A program made the position numbers and the translations under genes. Shown in pieces: positions 6,967-15,827 of a stretch of DNA of 20,631 nt; position 1 is the stretch's first letter; every line of letters starts with the position of its first letter. The stretch is from DASRJG01 sp032124015 (lineage in GTDB: Bacteria; Acidobacteriota; Polarisedimenticolia; Polarisedimenticolales; DASRJG01), in contig JAQBEH010000110.1 of the NCBI GenBank assembly GCA_032124015.1, forward strand, positions 1-20,631, given 5' to 3'. Under the pieces are notes generated by a model that saw only the letters and a program-made list of their open reading frames with translations, ran no database searches and had not been told where the DNA came from.

Positions 6967-8007
6967 ATGGGAGGCACTTGCCGGACGTGGGCTGTGGTCC
7001 TGGGGGTCGTAATCTTATGGACGTCCAGCCTCGCCGCGCGGGCCGAGACCGTTACGTTGTGGCCGGCCCAGGACAACACCTTGTACGAGAGCCCGGACGG
7101 CGGCCTCAGCAACGGTTCCGGCGACCACCTGTTCGCTGGCGTAACCGCGGTCGGGCGGATTCGAAGGGCGCTTCTCGCATTCGACGTCGCGGCACAGGTC
7201 CCCCCCGGGGCCACGATCACGGGCGTCTCGTTGTCGCTGCACGTGTCGATGACCATCGCGGGCACTCATCAGATTGCACTCCGCACCGTATCGTCGAGCT
7301 GGGGTGAGGGCGCCTCGGTCGCAGCCGGCGAGGAGGGCGGCGGCGCGCCGTCTCAAGTCGGCGACGCGACCTGGTTGCATCGTTTCTATTCCACCACCAC
7401 GTGGATCCAGCCGGGAGGGGATTTCTCGGCATCCGACAGCGCCTCGAGCGTCGTCGATCAGATCGGCGCCTACGCCTTCGCCTCGGCTGCGATGGCGGCG
7501 GACGTGCAGGGCTGGCTGAACGATCCGGGATCCAGCTTCGGCTGGATCCTGATCGGAGACGAGAGCCAAGTGGCGACCGCCAAGAGGTTCGACTCTCGGT
7601 CGAATCCGGATCCTTCCTTGCGGCCCGTGCTCACGGTCGAGTACACCACCCCCGTCGGCCTGGCCGGCGCGGTTCCGGATGGGAGCACGATACCGGGGTT
7701 GCCGTTGACTCTGGAGCGGAGCGGAGACCTGCTCTCTCTCGCGTGGGGCCCGTCCTGCAATCCGGCGGACGGCGATTACGCGGTGTACGAAGGCACGATG
7801 GGGAGCTTCGTAACAATTTGGCCGCTCCTGTGCAGCACGAACGGGGGAACGACCGCGACCGTCGCGCCGGCCTCGGAGAATCAGTTTTATCTCGTCGTTC
7901 CGCAAAACGAATCGAACGAGGGCTCCTACGGCACGACCGGGGCAGGGGCCGAGCGGCCCGCGTCTTCTTCCGCGTGCCGGCCACAGGCGATCGGGGTTTG
8001 TTCATGA
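6967..8007 (+). CDS. Secreted DNRLRE-type protein
   Basis: The 346-residue product starts at ATG 6967, which is followed at once by a signal peptide (VVLGVVILWTSSLAARA, cleavage near residue 26). Earlier in-frame starts give no protein-like sequence. Residues 28-226 fit a DNRLRE (CBM96-like) domain: LWPAQDNTLYESPDGGLSNG, RRALLAFDVAAQVPPGATI, then AADVQGWLNDPGS, GWILIGDES and the closing LRPVLTVEY. Such domains are beta-sandwich modules of extracellular or cell-surface proteins. Residues 245-346 form a second module ending FYLVVPQNESNEGSYGTTG and GAERPASSSAC. A similar module opens the next protein. The stop overlaps the next ATG (ATGA). It is the first gene of a three-gene export operon. Confidence 0.87.
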   Translation: MGGTCRTWAVVLGVVILWTSSLAARAETVTLWPAQDNTLYESPDGGLSNGSGDHLFAGVTAVGRIRRALLAFDVAAQVPPGATITGVSLSLHVSMTIAGTHQIALRTVSSSWGEGASVAAGEEGGGAPSQVGDATWLHRFYSTTTWIQPGGDFSASDSASSVVDQIGAYAFASAAMAADVQGWLNDPGSSFGWILIGDESQVATAKRFDSRSNPDPSLRPVLTVEYTTPVGLAGAVPDGSTIPGLPLTLERSGDLLSLAWGPSCNPADGDYAVYEGTMGSFVTIWPLLCSTNGGTTATVAPASENQFYLVVPQNESNEGSYGTTGAGAERPASSSACRPQAIGVCS

Positions 8008-9911
8008 GGAGAAACGCCGTGCGCATCCTATTCGTCCTGTCTTTGATGGGCGTCTGGTCAGTCGCGGGAGCCGCGCCGCCACCCGAGGTGACCGGAGTCG
8101 GGTTTCAAGACCGCACCACGCTTTCGTGGAGCGGGCTACCGCAGGCGGCCACCTACAACATCTATTACGCCGCGCTTGCCGAGCTTGCGCCCGGATACGG
8201 CGGTCGGTGTCTCGGGCACGCCGTTCCCGTGACCTCCTTCAGCAGTGCCGCCGAGCCGGCGCCCGGCTTGGGGTTTTTCTACCTCGTCACCGGCGAGTCG
8301 GGGACAGCCGAAGAGGGATCCGCCGGCACGAGTTCCGCTCTCGCGCTCCGCAAGCAGGACGGCCGCTGCACGCCGGTCATGCGGGCGCACGTTCTCGATC
8401 GGACGGGCTTTGGGAAGGACGAGTGGGCTGCGTCGCGAATCGCCGCTTTGGGGTTGGCCGGCTACATCAACGAACAGCTCGATCCCGCTTCGATCGACGA
8501 CGCTTCGAACTCCGCGCTCCAGACACGGCTCGCCGGAATCCAGCCGCCCGACGACATCTACGATCTCCTCGCCTTGCAGGTCGTCCGGGCCGTGTACTCT
8601 CGCCGGCAGCTCGAGCAAGAAACCGCCGCGTTCTGGGCGAACCACTTCAACACCGATTGGTCCAAGGTCGCGGAGCTCTACCAAGGGGCGTTCCCCGATT
8701 GCACCACGGGCTTGCCCCAGTGCGATCCCTACTATCCGGAGCGCGCCTATCGTGAGGCCAGCCGGGCGCAATTCCTGGAGACGGAGTCGTTTCGGTACTT
8801 GGCGTTTGGGGGCACGTTCCGTCAGATTCTCGAAGCCAGCGCGAAAAGCCCCGCGATGATGATCTACCTCGACACGTTGAGTAATCAGGCGCCGGTGGCC
8901 AACGAGAACTACGCGCGCGAATTGCTCGAACTGCACGCGATGGGCGTCGACGGAGGCTACACGCAAACCGACGTTCAGGAACTCGCCCGGGTCTTCACCG
9001 GCTGGACGCTGTGCAAGAAAGAGACTGCGCAGGTCAACGACCCGCTCGCGCCGTGCCTTACGTACTGGGAGGCATTACCGCCCGGACGGATCGTCGCCAC
9101 GTTCGTCGACTCTTTGCACGATTGCGCGAGCAAGACGCTCTTCGTCGGTACGGCCCAGCAGGTCGTCTTGCCGTCCACGTGCGCGGCGCCGCCGGCCGGA
9201 GTGGGCGAGCTGGAGACGGCGCTCGACGCGTTGGCCGCCCACCCCTCGACGAAGCGGTACATCAGCAAGAAGATCCTCCAGCAGTTCGTCACCGACGAGC
9301 CGACGACCGAGATGATCGACGCCTTGGTCGCCACGTGGAACAACCCCGCGAACCCGCACGGTATCGGCGACTTGCGCGAGGTACTCGAAGCCGCCTTGTC
9401 CCTCCCGGAATTCCTCGATCCCACCCGGACCCGGTCGAAGATCAAAACGCCGCTCGAACAGTTCGCGAGCGCGTTCCGGGCCATTCGCGGCACGACCGAC
9501 GGGCAAGGGTACGCCATCAACTATCTGGCCAGCGCCCAACACCTTCCCCATTTCAATCCGATTCCCACGGGGTATGAGGAAACGGGCGCATTCTGGATCG
9601 ACACGACGAACACCCTCACGCGGCAGAATTTCTCTCTTCACTTGGCCGCGACGTCCCCGGGGCTGTTCGGCTCGGATCCGATCGGGCTGTTGCACGACAA
9701 CTCGGTCTCAACGGCGAATGGCAACGCCGCCGCGATCATCGATTTCCTCGCCGAGTACCTCTTCGCGGGGAGGCTGACTCAAGCGGATCGCGCCGCCGCC
9801 CTCTTCTACCTGACCACCGACAACGTCGGATCTCCGGCCCCCTACGATGACTACAAGGTGCGCAAGACCGTGGGCCTGATGCTCGGCTTCGCGCAGTTCC
9901 AGGAACAATGA
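8004..9911 (+). CDS. DUF1800 family exported protein
   Basis: The 635-residue protein begins with a signal peptide (MRRNAVRILFVLSLMGVWSV, cleavage near AGA). Residues 27-120 are a fibronectin-III-like module (TTLSWSGLPQAATYNIYY, FFYLVTGESG, EEGSAGTSS). The DUF1800 domain then runs to the end. Its family marks are HVLDRTGFGKDEWAASRI (129-146), FWANHFNT (210-217) and NENYARELLELHAMGVDGGY (300-319), followed by VQELARVFTGWT. DUF1800 proteins have no proven activity, but they are very often encoded next to DUF1501 proteins, as here. Start and stop both overlap the neighbours by ATGA, so the three genes should be made together. Length is ordinary for the family, and the added N-terminal module is a variation. 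Confidence 0.93.
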   Translation: MRRNAVRILFVLSLMGVWSVAGAAPPPEVTGVGFQDRTTLSWSGLPQAATYNIYYAALAELAPGYGGRCLGHAVPVTSFSSAAEPAPGLGFFYLVTGESGTAEEGSAGTSSALALRKQDGRCTPVMRAHVLDRTGFGKDEWAASRIAALGLAGYINEQLDPASIDDASNSALQTRLAGIQPPDDIYDLLALQVVRAVYSRRQLEQETAAFWANHFNTDWSKVAELYQGAFPDCTTGLPQCDPYYPERAYREASRAQFLETESFRYLAFGGTFRQILEASAKSPAMMIYLDTLSNQAPVANENYARELLELHAMGVDGGYTQTDVQELARVFTGWTLCKKETAQVNDPLAPCLTYWEALPPGRIVATFVDSLHDCASKTLFVGTAQQVVLPSTCAAPPAGVGELETALDALAAHPSTKRYISKKILQQFVTDEPTTEMIDALVATWNNPANPHGIGDLREVLEAALSLPEFLDPTRTRSKIKTPLEQFASAFRAIRGTTDGQGYAINYLASAQHLPHFNPIPTGYEETGAFWIDTTNTLTRQNFSLHLAATSPGLFGSDPIGLLHDNSVSTANGNAAAIIDFLAEYLFAGRLTQADRAAALFYLTTDNVGSPAPYDDYKVRKTVGLMLGFAQFQEQ

Positions 9912-11326
9912 CGAAGAGGTTCGACATGCGAAACCGGGATGATTGTTCGTGCTCCAGGCGATCCTTCCTGCGGGGGTGCGGGATGACCCTGGCGGGATTC
10001 GGCGCCTTTTCGATGCTCCCCACGTCGCTGATCAGCCACGCCCTGGCCGGAACGAGCGGCAACGGACGCCGGCTCTTGTTCATCTTCCTGCGGGGGGGCA
10101 ACGACGCGTTGAACGCGGTGATCCCGCACGGCGATGCGCAGTACACGTCGTCGATCCGTCCGACTCTGTACGTCCCGCCGGCCTCGGCCATCAACCTGAA
10201 CGGATTTGCATCCCTTCATCCTTCGCTGTCGGCGATGATGCCTGCGTATAACGCCGGAGAGCTCGCCGTCGTGCACCGGGTCGGCTACCCAGGAAACTCC
10301 CGCTCGCACTTCGACGGCCAGAGGATCTGGGAGAACGGAAACCCCGGGGAACCGTATCTGTTCGAGGGCTGGCTGTACCGCTACATTCGCGAGAATGCGT
10401 TGTCCGCGGGCGTCAACCTTCCCGTGCTGACGGCCCAGGGCCATGCGCCGCTCCTGGTGCAAGGCTCCGAACGTTTCGTCAACATCGCCGCCCCAGGCAG
10501 CTTCGATTACATCTTCGCCAATCCGGATGAGAAGGCCAAGGCCAGCCTCCTCTACCGGAGTCAGTATGCCGGGCTCTCCGGCCTCGAGACGTACCGGCCC
10601 ATCCTCTCTCAAACCGGCGTCAAGCTCGTGGACAGCCTGGACGAGTATCGGTCGTGGAGCCAATCCACCTGGGACCCGAAAGATCCGGACACCGGCTGGT
10701 CGCTCTTCCCGGTCAGCGCGGCGACGAACCAGGCCGGATTCTCGACCGCGTCATTCAGCTTCTTTGCGAACCTGAAGATCGCCGCCCTGGCCCTGCTCGA
10801 AAGCGACGGTGTGAACAACAACGGGACGAGGATCGCGGGAACCGAGCTCAACGGTTTTGATACGCACGACAATCAGGGACAAGTTGCAGGGACGCAAGCG
10901 CAGCTGCTCTCCTGGCTCGCCCATGGATTCAAGTCCTTGCGGATCGTGCTCTCGGGCGCTGCCGTCGACCCGCGCAACTACGCGTCGATCTGGCAGGACA
11001 CGGTCGTCATGACGATGTCCGAGTTCGGTCGCACGACCGTCGAGAACACCGCCGGCGGCACGGACCACGCCGCCGCAGGCTGTGTCTTCGTGTCGGGTGG
11101 GAACGTCAACGGTGGCGTCTACAACTGCGACGCGACGACCTGGCCGGCCGGCGTGATGTTCGGAGTCAGAAACCGGTACCTCCTGCAGCGAACGGACTAC
11201 CGCTCCATCTTCTGGGACGTCCTGAGAAACCACATGGGGGCCGATCCGCTCGGCGCCGACGTCGTGTTTCCAGGCTACGACGCTTCGGGCCTCGGGGGCC
11301 AGGAACTGGGACTGTTCGGAGCCTAG
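9908..11326 (+). CDS. DUF1501 family protein with Tat signal
   Basis: The product has 472 residues. A twin-arginine signal, CSRRSFLRGCGMTLAGFGAF (residues 15-34), is followed by SHALAG near residue 48, so the folded protein should be exported by Tat. The DUF1501 domain begins RRLLFIFLRGGNDALNAVIP and includes HFDGQRIWENGNP and the late motif MSEFGRTTVENTAGGTDH. The fold is related to alkaline-phosphatase/sulfatase-like proteins, but no enzyme activity is established. The ATG overlaps the DUF1800 stop (ATGA); an in-frame ATG at 9926 is possible, but coupling favours 9908. Tat export of this protein beside a Sec-type signal on DUF1800 suggests the two meet outside the cytoplasm. Confidence 0.93.
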   Translation: MTKRFDMRNRDDCSCSRRSFLRGCGMTLAGFGAFSMLPTSLISHALAGTSGNGRRLLFIFLRGGNDALNAVIPHGDAQYTSSIRPTLYVPPASAINLNGFASLHPSLSAMMPAYNAGELAVVHRVGYPGNSRSHFDGQRIWENGNPGEPYLFEGWLYRYIRENALSAGVNLPVLTAQGHAPLLVQGSERFVNIAAPGSFDYIFANPDEKAKASLLYRSQYAGLSGLETYRPILSQTGVKLVDSLDEYRSWSQSTWDPKDPDTGWSLFPVSAATNQAGFSTASFSFFANLKIAALALLESDGVNNNGTRIAGTELNGFDTHDNQGQVAGTQAQLLSWLAHGFKSLRIVLSGAAVDPRNYASIWQDTVVMTMSEFGRTTVENTAGGTDHAAAGCVFVSGGNVNGGVYNCDATTWPAGVMFGVRNRYLLQRTDYRSIFWDVLRNHMGADPLGADVVFPGYDASGLGGQELGLFGA

Positions 11327-11346
11327 CTTCAACGCAAGCCGAGATT

Positions 11347-11772
11347 TCAGCCCGATCGTCCCCAACGATCTGCGGCCAAGGACCGGCTGACCTCCTTCAG
11401 CCAGGCCTTCCTGGCCAGAAGCATGGTCAGTGCTCCCCGAGCCACCAGATGGCGCGCCGGATTTTTCTTGCCCTTGGTCTCCTTGCAGTCGGTCGTTGCG
11501 GCTGCAATGTGGTTGTCGCTCGCCAAAAATTCCATCCGCCTTGAAAACAAAGAATTCGCACCCGGCAGAGTTTTCCGCCGATTCGCACCCCCGCTTCCCC
11601 GAGTCAGGTCGCTCGATTGGATTTTGGCGAGGCACAGCTCGATCGAAGCGGCGATGGCCGGTGGCAACCCGTTTTCCCAAGGGAAGTCTTGCCGTTCGTC
11701 GTTCAGGCGGGCGAGCTGATCTCGAAGGATGTCGGCCAGCTCGGTATTGGCGGGGGGAACGTCTCCGGACAT
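11347..11772 (-). CDS. Hypothetical protein, uncertain
   Basis: This 141-residue frame starts MSGDVPPANTELADILRDQL. Its first 55 residues look like real helical protein (ARLNDERQDFPWENGLPPAI, then AASIELCLAKI) with GC-rich third positions. The second half is more basic and less convincing, and part of it is unusually AT-rich for the window (around 11520-11560). No ribosome-binding site is seen. It converges on the DUF1501 gene with a 20-bp gap. I do not recognise the family. It may be a decayed gene whose C-terminal half is no longer in frame, or a chance frame. Confidence 0.35.
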   Translation of the reverse strand: MSGDVPPANTELADILRDQLARLNDERQDFPWENGLPPAIAASIELCLAKIQSSDLTRGSGGANRRKTLPGANSLFSRRMEFLASDNHIAAATTDCKETKGKKNPARHLVARGALTMLLARKAWLKEVSRSLAADRWGRSG

Positions 11773-12370
11773 GAGCGAATCCAGTTGATTCCCGATTTAG
11801 TTCAGTTCCGCTCTCCTTCCTGTCCCCGGTCCTAGGCGATCTCCCCGACGCTTCCGGCCACGGTGGAAGGAGGTCTTGGTCATCGTCCAGCCCGACACGG
11901 TCGTGCTTGGCACCGACAGGGGTTTCGGAGTTACTGGACCTGGAAGTCTCGGCGGCCCGCCGATCCCAACGCCCGCCAGCGGTGGCGCAGGTTCGAGACA
12001 ACGCGCTATCGGTAGCCACCGGTCAGAACCAGGCGCCCACGCGCAAGTCGAATAACCAGGCAATCCATGCCGCGTAGAAGATCAACCCCATTACTGCGCG
12101 CACAACGAGCAGCGCGCGCACCTCCGATCCGCTGGCGCAACCTCGGCCGACGCGTAATCAGACGGTAGCGCCTCGACGGAGCCCCGCTCCGCGATGATGC
12201 AGTCAATCGTGGCAACCGTTCACCGCCGAGACGACCACAGCGATCATTTCTCGTTGGATTCGACGAAGAGGCCCCGGGCGCCGCATGACGCGCGCGCCCG
12301 CGACCATTGCAGTCTACGCCTGTGGGGGCGGGGCACGGTGACGGGGATAAGATGGGGAGCGGAGGGCACG
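11773..12370. other. Largely non-coding stretch before the aldehyde dehydrogenase
   Basis: Roughly 600 bases have no convincing gene apart from the possible small membrane peptide at 12023-12121. Frames here give Arg-rich, low-quality translations. The promoter of the aldehyde dehydrogenase should lie in the right part, but I could not pick a reliable -35/-10 pair. Confidence 0.5.
12023..12121 (-). CDS. Possible 32-residue membrane peptide or gene remnant
   Basis: From a GTG at 12121 the frame encodes VRALLVVRAVMGLIFYAAWI then AWLFDLRVGAWF and a stop. One hydrophobic helix is followed by a charged turn, as in a single-pass membrane peptide or the broken end of a larger membrane protein. An in-frame stop lies about 15 codons upstream, so it is no longer than about 45 residues. 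GGAG directly touches the GTG, which is too close for good initiation. Confidence 0.2.
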   Translation of the reverse strand: MRALLVVRAVMGLIFYAAWIAWLFDLRVGAWF

Positions 12371-14086
12371 GTGTCGCAGTCAACATCGACCGCTGCGCTC
12401 GACGCCGCGCTCGCCGTCTTGCAAGGCCGGAAGGACCACTGGGCCAGGCTGGCGGTTCGAGACAAAATGGCGGTGCTCGTCGCCGTCCGATCCAATCTGA
12501 GGCGCGCGGCCGCGAAGTGGATCGACCTGTCGGCACGAGCCAAGCAGCTCGACCCGGCGTCGCCTTGGGTCGGAGAAGAATGGATCACCGGTCCCTGGGC
12601 GCTCGCCGCCGGCATCAACGGATACCTGCGGACGCTGGACCTGCTCAGCCGCGGGCGTCTCCCGACGTTCAGGCGGATCCGAACGCGCGCCAACGGCCAG
12701 GTGGTCGTGAGGGTTTTCCCTCCCGATGGGCTCGGCTGGCTGCTGCTCAACGGTTGCTCTTCCGAGGTCTGGATGCAGCCGGACGTGACCAGGGACACGC
12801 TCGAGGAACGTCTCGCGGTGTTCTACCGCCAGCCCAGTCCGACCGGCGCGGTCGCACTCGTGCTGGGCGCCGGCAACGTCAATGCGATCGCCCCTCTCGA
12901 TTGCTTGTTCATGCTGGTCGCCAAGGGCCGGGTGGTCATCCTCAAGATGAACCCGGTGAACGACTACCTGAGGCCGATTCTCGAGAACGTGTTCGCGCCG
13001 TTCGTCGGGCCCGGTTACTTGCGCGTGGTCTGCGGCGGCACGGACGTCGGCGCCTATCTCACCGCACACGAGGCCGTGGATACCGTGCACATCACGGGCA
13101 GCGCGAACAGTCACGACGCCATCGTGTTCGGGACGGGCCCTAAGGGTGCGGAACGGAAGCGACGCCGCCAACCGATTCTGAAGAAACCGATCACGAGCGA
13201 GCTGGGCGGGGTGGGGCCATGCATCGTCGTCCCGGGCCCCTGGAGCGACGCCGACATTCGGTTTCAGGCCGAGCATATCGCCACGATGAAGCTGCACAAC
13301 AGCGGCCACAATTGCGTGGCCACGCAGGTCCTCGTGCTTCCCGAACGGTGGGACAAGAGCGATCGTCTCCTCGAAGCCGTCAGGCAGGTGATGCGCTCGC
13401 TGCCGCAGCGCCCCGCCTTCTACCCCGGATCCGCGGAGCGACAACAACGCGCCGTCGCAACGCATCAAGACGCCCAGAGTCTGGGCGGTGGCTCCGTGGC
13501 GCGCACGCTCGTGACGGGATTGGACCCCGGGAATGCGGGCGAGCTCTGTTTCAAAGACGAGATTTTCGGTCCCGTGCTCGCTCAGACGAGTCTCCCGGGC
13601 GAAACGGCCGCGGAGTTCCTCGTCCATGCCGTGAGATTCGTCAACGACAAACTGTCGGGGACTCTGGGGGCCACGCTGCTCGTGCATCCGCACACGCTCC
13701 GGGAGCTCGGACCCGCACTCGATCAGGCACTGGCCGACCTGCGATACGGCGCCGTCGGCGTCAACCTCTGGAACGCGGCCGCGTTCCTGCTCGCGGAATC
13801 ACCGTGGGGTGCGTTCCCAGGCCACCCCCTGGAGGACATCCAGAGCGGTTCCGGGTTCGTCCACAACACGTTCCTGCTCGAAGGCGTCGAAAAGACGGTC
13901 GTGCGCGGATCGTTTTACCCGTTCCCGCGCAGTTGGGCGCACGGCAGCCTCGCGTTCCTGCCTCGACCGCCGTGGTTCGTGACCAACCGCACGGCGCAAA
14001 CGACAGCGCGTCGTCTCGCCTACTGTGCGATGTCTCCGGGATACCGACACCTGCCGGGCATCTTCGTGTCGGCGTTGTTCGGCTGA
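12371..14086 (+). CDS. Aldehyde dehydrogenase superfamily protein
   Basis: The protein has 571 residues from GTG 12371, chosen because GGAGGG precedes it by four bases and the sequence upstream in frame looks random. Members of this superfamily oxidise aldehydes to acids or acyl-CoA with NAD(P). Seen here are LVLGAGNVNAIAPLD (163-177), KMNP (192-195), HITGSANSHD (240-249), the general-base region ELGG with Glu277, the nucleophile Cys315 in NSGHNC, and EIFGP (397-401). The usual C-terminal PFGG-type motif is replaced by ESPWGAFPGHPLEDIQSGSG (476-495), and the product is 70-90 residues longer than a typical family member. The substrate cannot be named. The stop is one base from the stop of the convergent ThDP enzyme gene. 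Confidence 0.88.
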   Translation: MSQSTSTAALDAALAVLQGRKDHWARLAVRDKMAVLVAVRSNLRRAAAKWIDLSARAKQLDPASPWVGEEWITGPWALAAGINGYLRTLDLLSRGRLPTFRRIRTRANGQVVVRVFPPDGLGWLLLNGCSSEVWMQPDVTRDTLEERLAVFYRQPSPTGAVALVLGAGNVNAIAPLDCLFMLVAKGRVVILKMNPVNDYLRPILENVFAPFVGPGYLRVVCGGTDVGAYLTAHEAVDTVHITGSANSHDAIVFGTGPKGAERKRRRQPILKKPITSELGGVGPCIVVPGPWSDADIRFQAEHIATMKLHNSGHNCVATQVLVLPERWDKSDRLLEAVRQVMRSLPQRPAFYPGSAERQQRAVATHQDAQSLGGGSVARTLVTGLDPGNAGELCFKDEIFGPVLAQTSLPGETAAEFLVHAVRFVNDKLSGTLGATLLVHPHTLRELGPALDQALADLRYGAVGVNLWNAAAFLLAESPWGAFPGHPLEDIQSGSGFVHNTFLLEGVEKTVVRGSFYPFPRSWAHGSLAFLPRPPWFVTNRTAQTTARRLAYCAMSPGYRHLPGIFVSALFG

Positions 14087-14087
14087 C

Positions 14088-15827
14088 CTAACCCTTTCGG
14101 GCGATGGCTCCCGCGACCTTTCTCGCGAGCGCCCGGCCAACGAACCGAATCCGGTCGCTCCAGGGCAGTCGGCGCAAATTCGTCGCGACGACGCCTCGCG
14201 TGAAGAACGTCTTCTCCGAATAATCGATGGCGACGTCGAGGGCGACGGGGCGCCCGGACGACGCGATCTCCGCCGCGCGCGTCAGGACCGTGTCGATGTC
14301 GGCCTCCGTCGCGAGCGACAAGCACGCAACCCCGACGCCGCGGCAGATCGAGGCCAGGTCGTAGCCGGGAAGCTCGCTGCACACCTTCCGGTCGAGGGCG
14401 ACGTGCTGGAACTGTGAAATCTGCGCCAGCTCGCCGTCGCGCAGGACGACCGCGACGATCGAAACGCCGAGTTGTGCCGCGGTGAGAAGCTCGAGCCCCG
14501 TCATCAGGAACGCACCGTCCCCGGCGAGCGCGACCACGGCGACTTCGGGACGCGCGAGCTTCGCGCCGATCGCCGCAGGAATCGCGTAGCCCATGCACGA
14601 AAAATCCACCGGGGCGAGGAGGCGTCCCGGGCGGTCCAGCTTCAGCTGCTCGATCGCCAGGAACGTCCCGTTCCCGCTGTCGGTCGTGAAGATCGTCTCG
14701 GGGCCAAAGCGCGTCTGGAGCGCGCGGAAGAGGAGTCCGGGCGCGACGCCTCCTGTCTCGCTCGGCGCGAGCGTGGCGGTCGCGACCTTCGCGCGCCCCG
14801 CCGCGATCTCCGCGCGGAGCGAGGGATCCTCGCGGCGCGCCGGAAGGCGCGTCAGCAACGCATCGACGAACGCGCCTGCATCGCCCACGACGCCGACCTC
14901 GGCGGGGTAGTTTCTCGAAAGGACGTGTGGCGCCAAGTCGACGTGAACGAGCGCGCCGGGCGGGATCGCCCCGTAGCTCCCGGTCGCGACCTCTCCGAAA
15001 CGGCACCCGATCGCCAGTGTCGCGTCGCATTCGCGAACGACGTCGCGCACGAAGGGCGGAGCGGCCGCGCCGAAGCCGGGCCAGAGGAAAAGCGGATGCG
15101 ACTCGGGGAAGACGCCCTTCCCCTGAAACGTGGTGCTCACCGGAGATTCGAGTCGTTCGGCGAGAGCGATCAGGTTCGCGCCCGCGCCGGACGCACCGAG
15201 CCCGACATAGAGCAAGGGTCTTTTGGCCCGCGCGAGGACCGCGGCCGCGCGGTCGATATCGGCGGCGGGGATCGTGGGCAATTCGGCCGGTTCCGCCCGG
15301 TAGGTCTCGAAGGCGGGCTCGTGCCGGAAGAAGTAGAGGTTCGCCGGGATCTCGACCATCACGGGGCCTGGGACCCCGTCGCGCGCGATGCGGCACGCAC
15401 GCCGGATCGCGCCGTAAATCTCCTCGCCTCGTTCGGGGCGCAGCACCTCTTTCGTCACCGGTCGGGCGATCGCCGCCTGATCGACGTCGTGGAGCTGGAA
15501 TCCCATGCCGGTGTCCCGACGAATCCCGCAAGCGAGCACCAGCATCGGCACGTTGTCCATGTACGCTTCCGCGATCCCCGAGAGCGCGTGCGTCAGGCCC
15601 GCGCCGGGTACGACGTTGACGCAACCGAGGCGTCCCGAAGCGCGCCAAACCGCGTCCGCCATGAACGACGCGCTCTGCTCGTCGGTCACGAGAATCGGCC
15701 TGACCCTGCCGGAGGCCGCGAGCGCGTCGTACAGCTCGATGTTGTGCGTCCCCGGGATGCCGAACGTGAAGGGGATCCCTTCGTCCTCGAGTGCGCGGAT
15801 CACGATCTCGGCGCCGGGTCGTTTCAT
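14088..15827 (-). CDS. Thiamine diphosphate-dependent enzyme, acetolactate synthase-like
   Basis: The 579-residue product has the three-domain build of acetolactate synthase, benzoylformate decarboxylase and related enzymes. The N-terminal domain carries the cofactor-activating Glu50 in TDEQSASFMADA and PGAGLTHALSGIAEAYMDNV (74-93). The middle domain holds LLYVGLGASGAGANLIALAE (205-224). The C-terminal domain has the ThDP/metal motif beginning GDGAFLMTGLELLTAAQLGV at 436. The motif usually closes with NN or ND, but here it reads VLRDGELAQI (461-470), with Arg463 in place of the first Asn. ThDP enzymes cleave or form bonds next to a carbonyl, often releasing an aldehyde; the substrate here is unknown. 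The ATG overlaps the GMC oxidoreductase stop (ATGA). No regulatory-subunit gene is nearby, which argues against a biosynthetic acetolactate synthase. Confidence 0.9.
   Translation of the reverse strand: MKRPGAEIVIRALEDEGIPFTFGIPGTHNIELYDALAASGRVRPILVTDEQSASFMADAVWRASGRLGCVNVVPGAGLTHALSGIAEAYMDNVPMLVLACGIRRDTGMGFQLHDVDQAAIARPVTKEVLRPERGEEIYGAIRRACRIARDGVPGPVMVEIPANLYFFRHEPAFETYRAEPAELPTIPAADIDRAAAVLARAKRPLLYVGLGASGAGANLIALAERLESPVSTTFQGKGVFPESHPLFLWPGFGAAAPPFVRDVVRECDATLAIGCRFGEVATGSYGAIPPGALVHVDLAPHVLSRNYPAEVGVVGDAGAFVDALLTRLPARREDPSLRAEIAAGRAKVATATLAPSETGGVAPGLLFRALQTRFGPETIFTTDSGNGTFLAIEQLKLDRPGRLLAPVDFSCMGYAIPAAIGAKLARPEVAVVALAGDGAFLMTGLELLTAAQLGVSIVAVVLRDGELAQISQFQHVALDRKVCSELPGYDLASICRGVGVACLSLATEADIDTVLTRAAEIASSGRPVALDVAIDYSEKTFFTRGVVATNLRRLPWSDRIRFVGRALARKVAGAIARKG

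Noticed and set aside
11400..11415. Hairpin GCCAGG-CCTT-CCTGGC after the DUF1501 operon as its terminator
   Set aside because: No T-run follows on the plus strand and it lies about 75 bases past the stop. Too weak to list.
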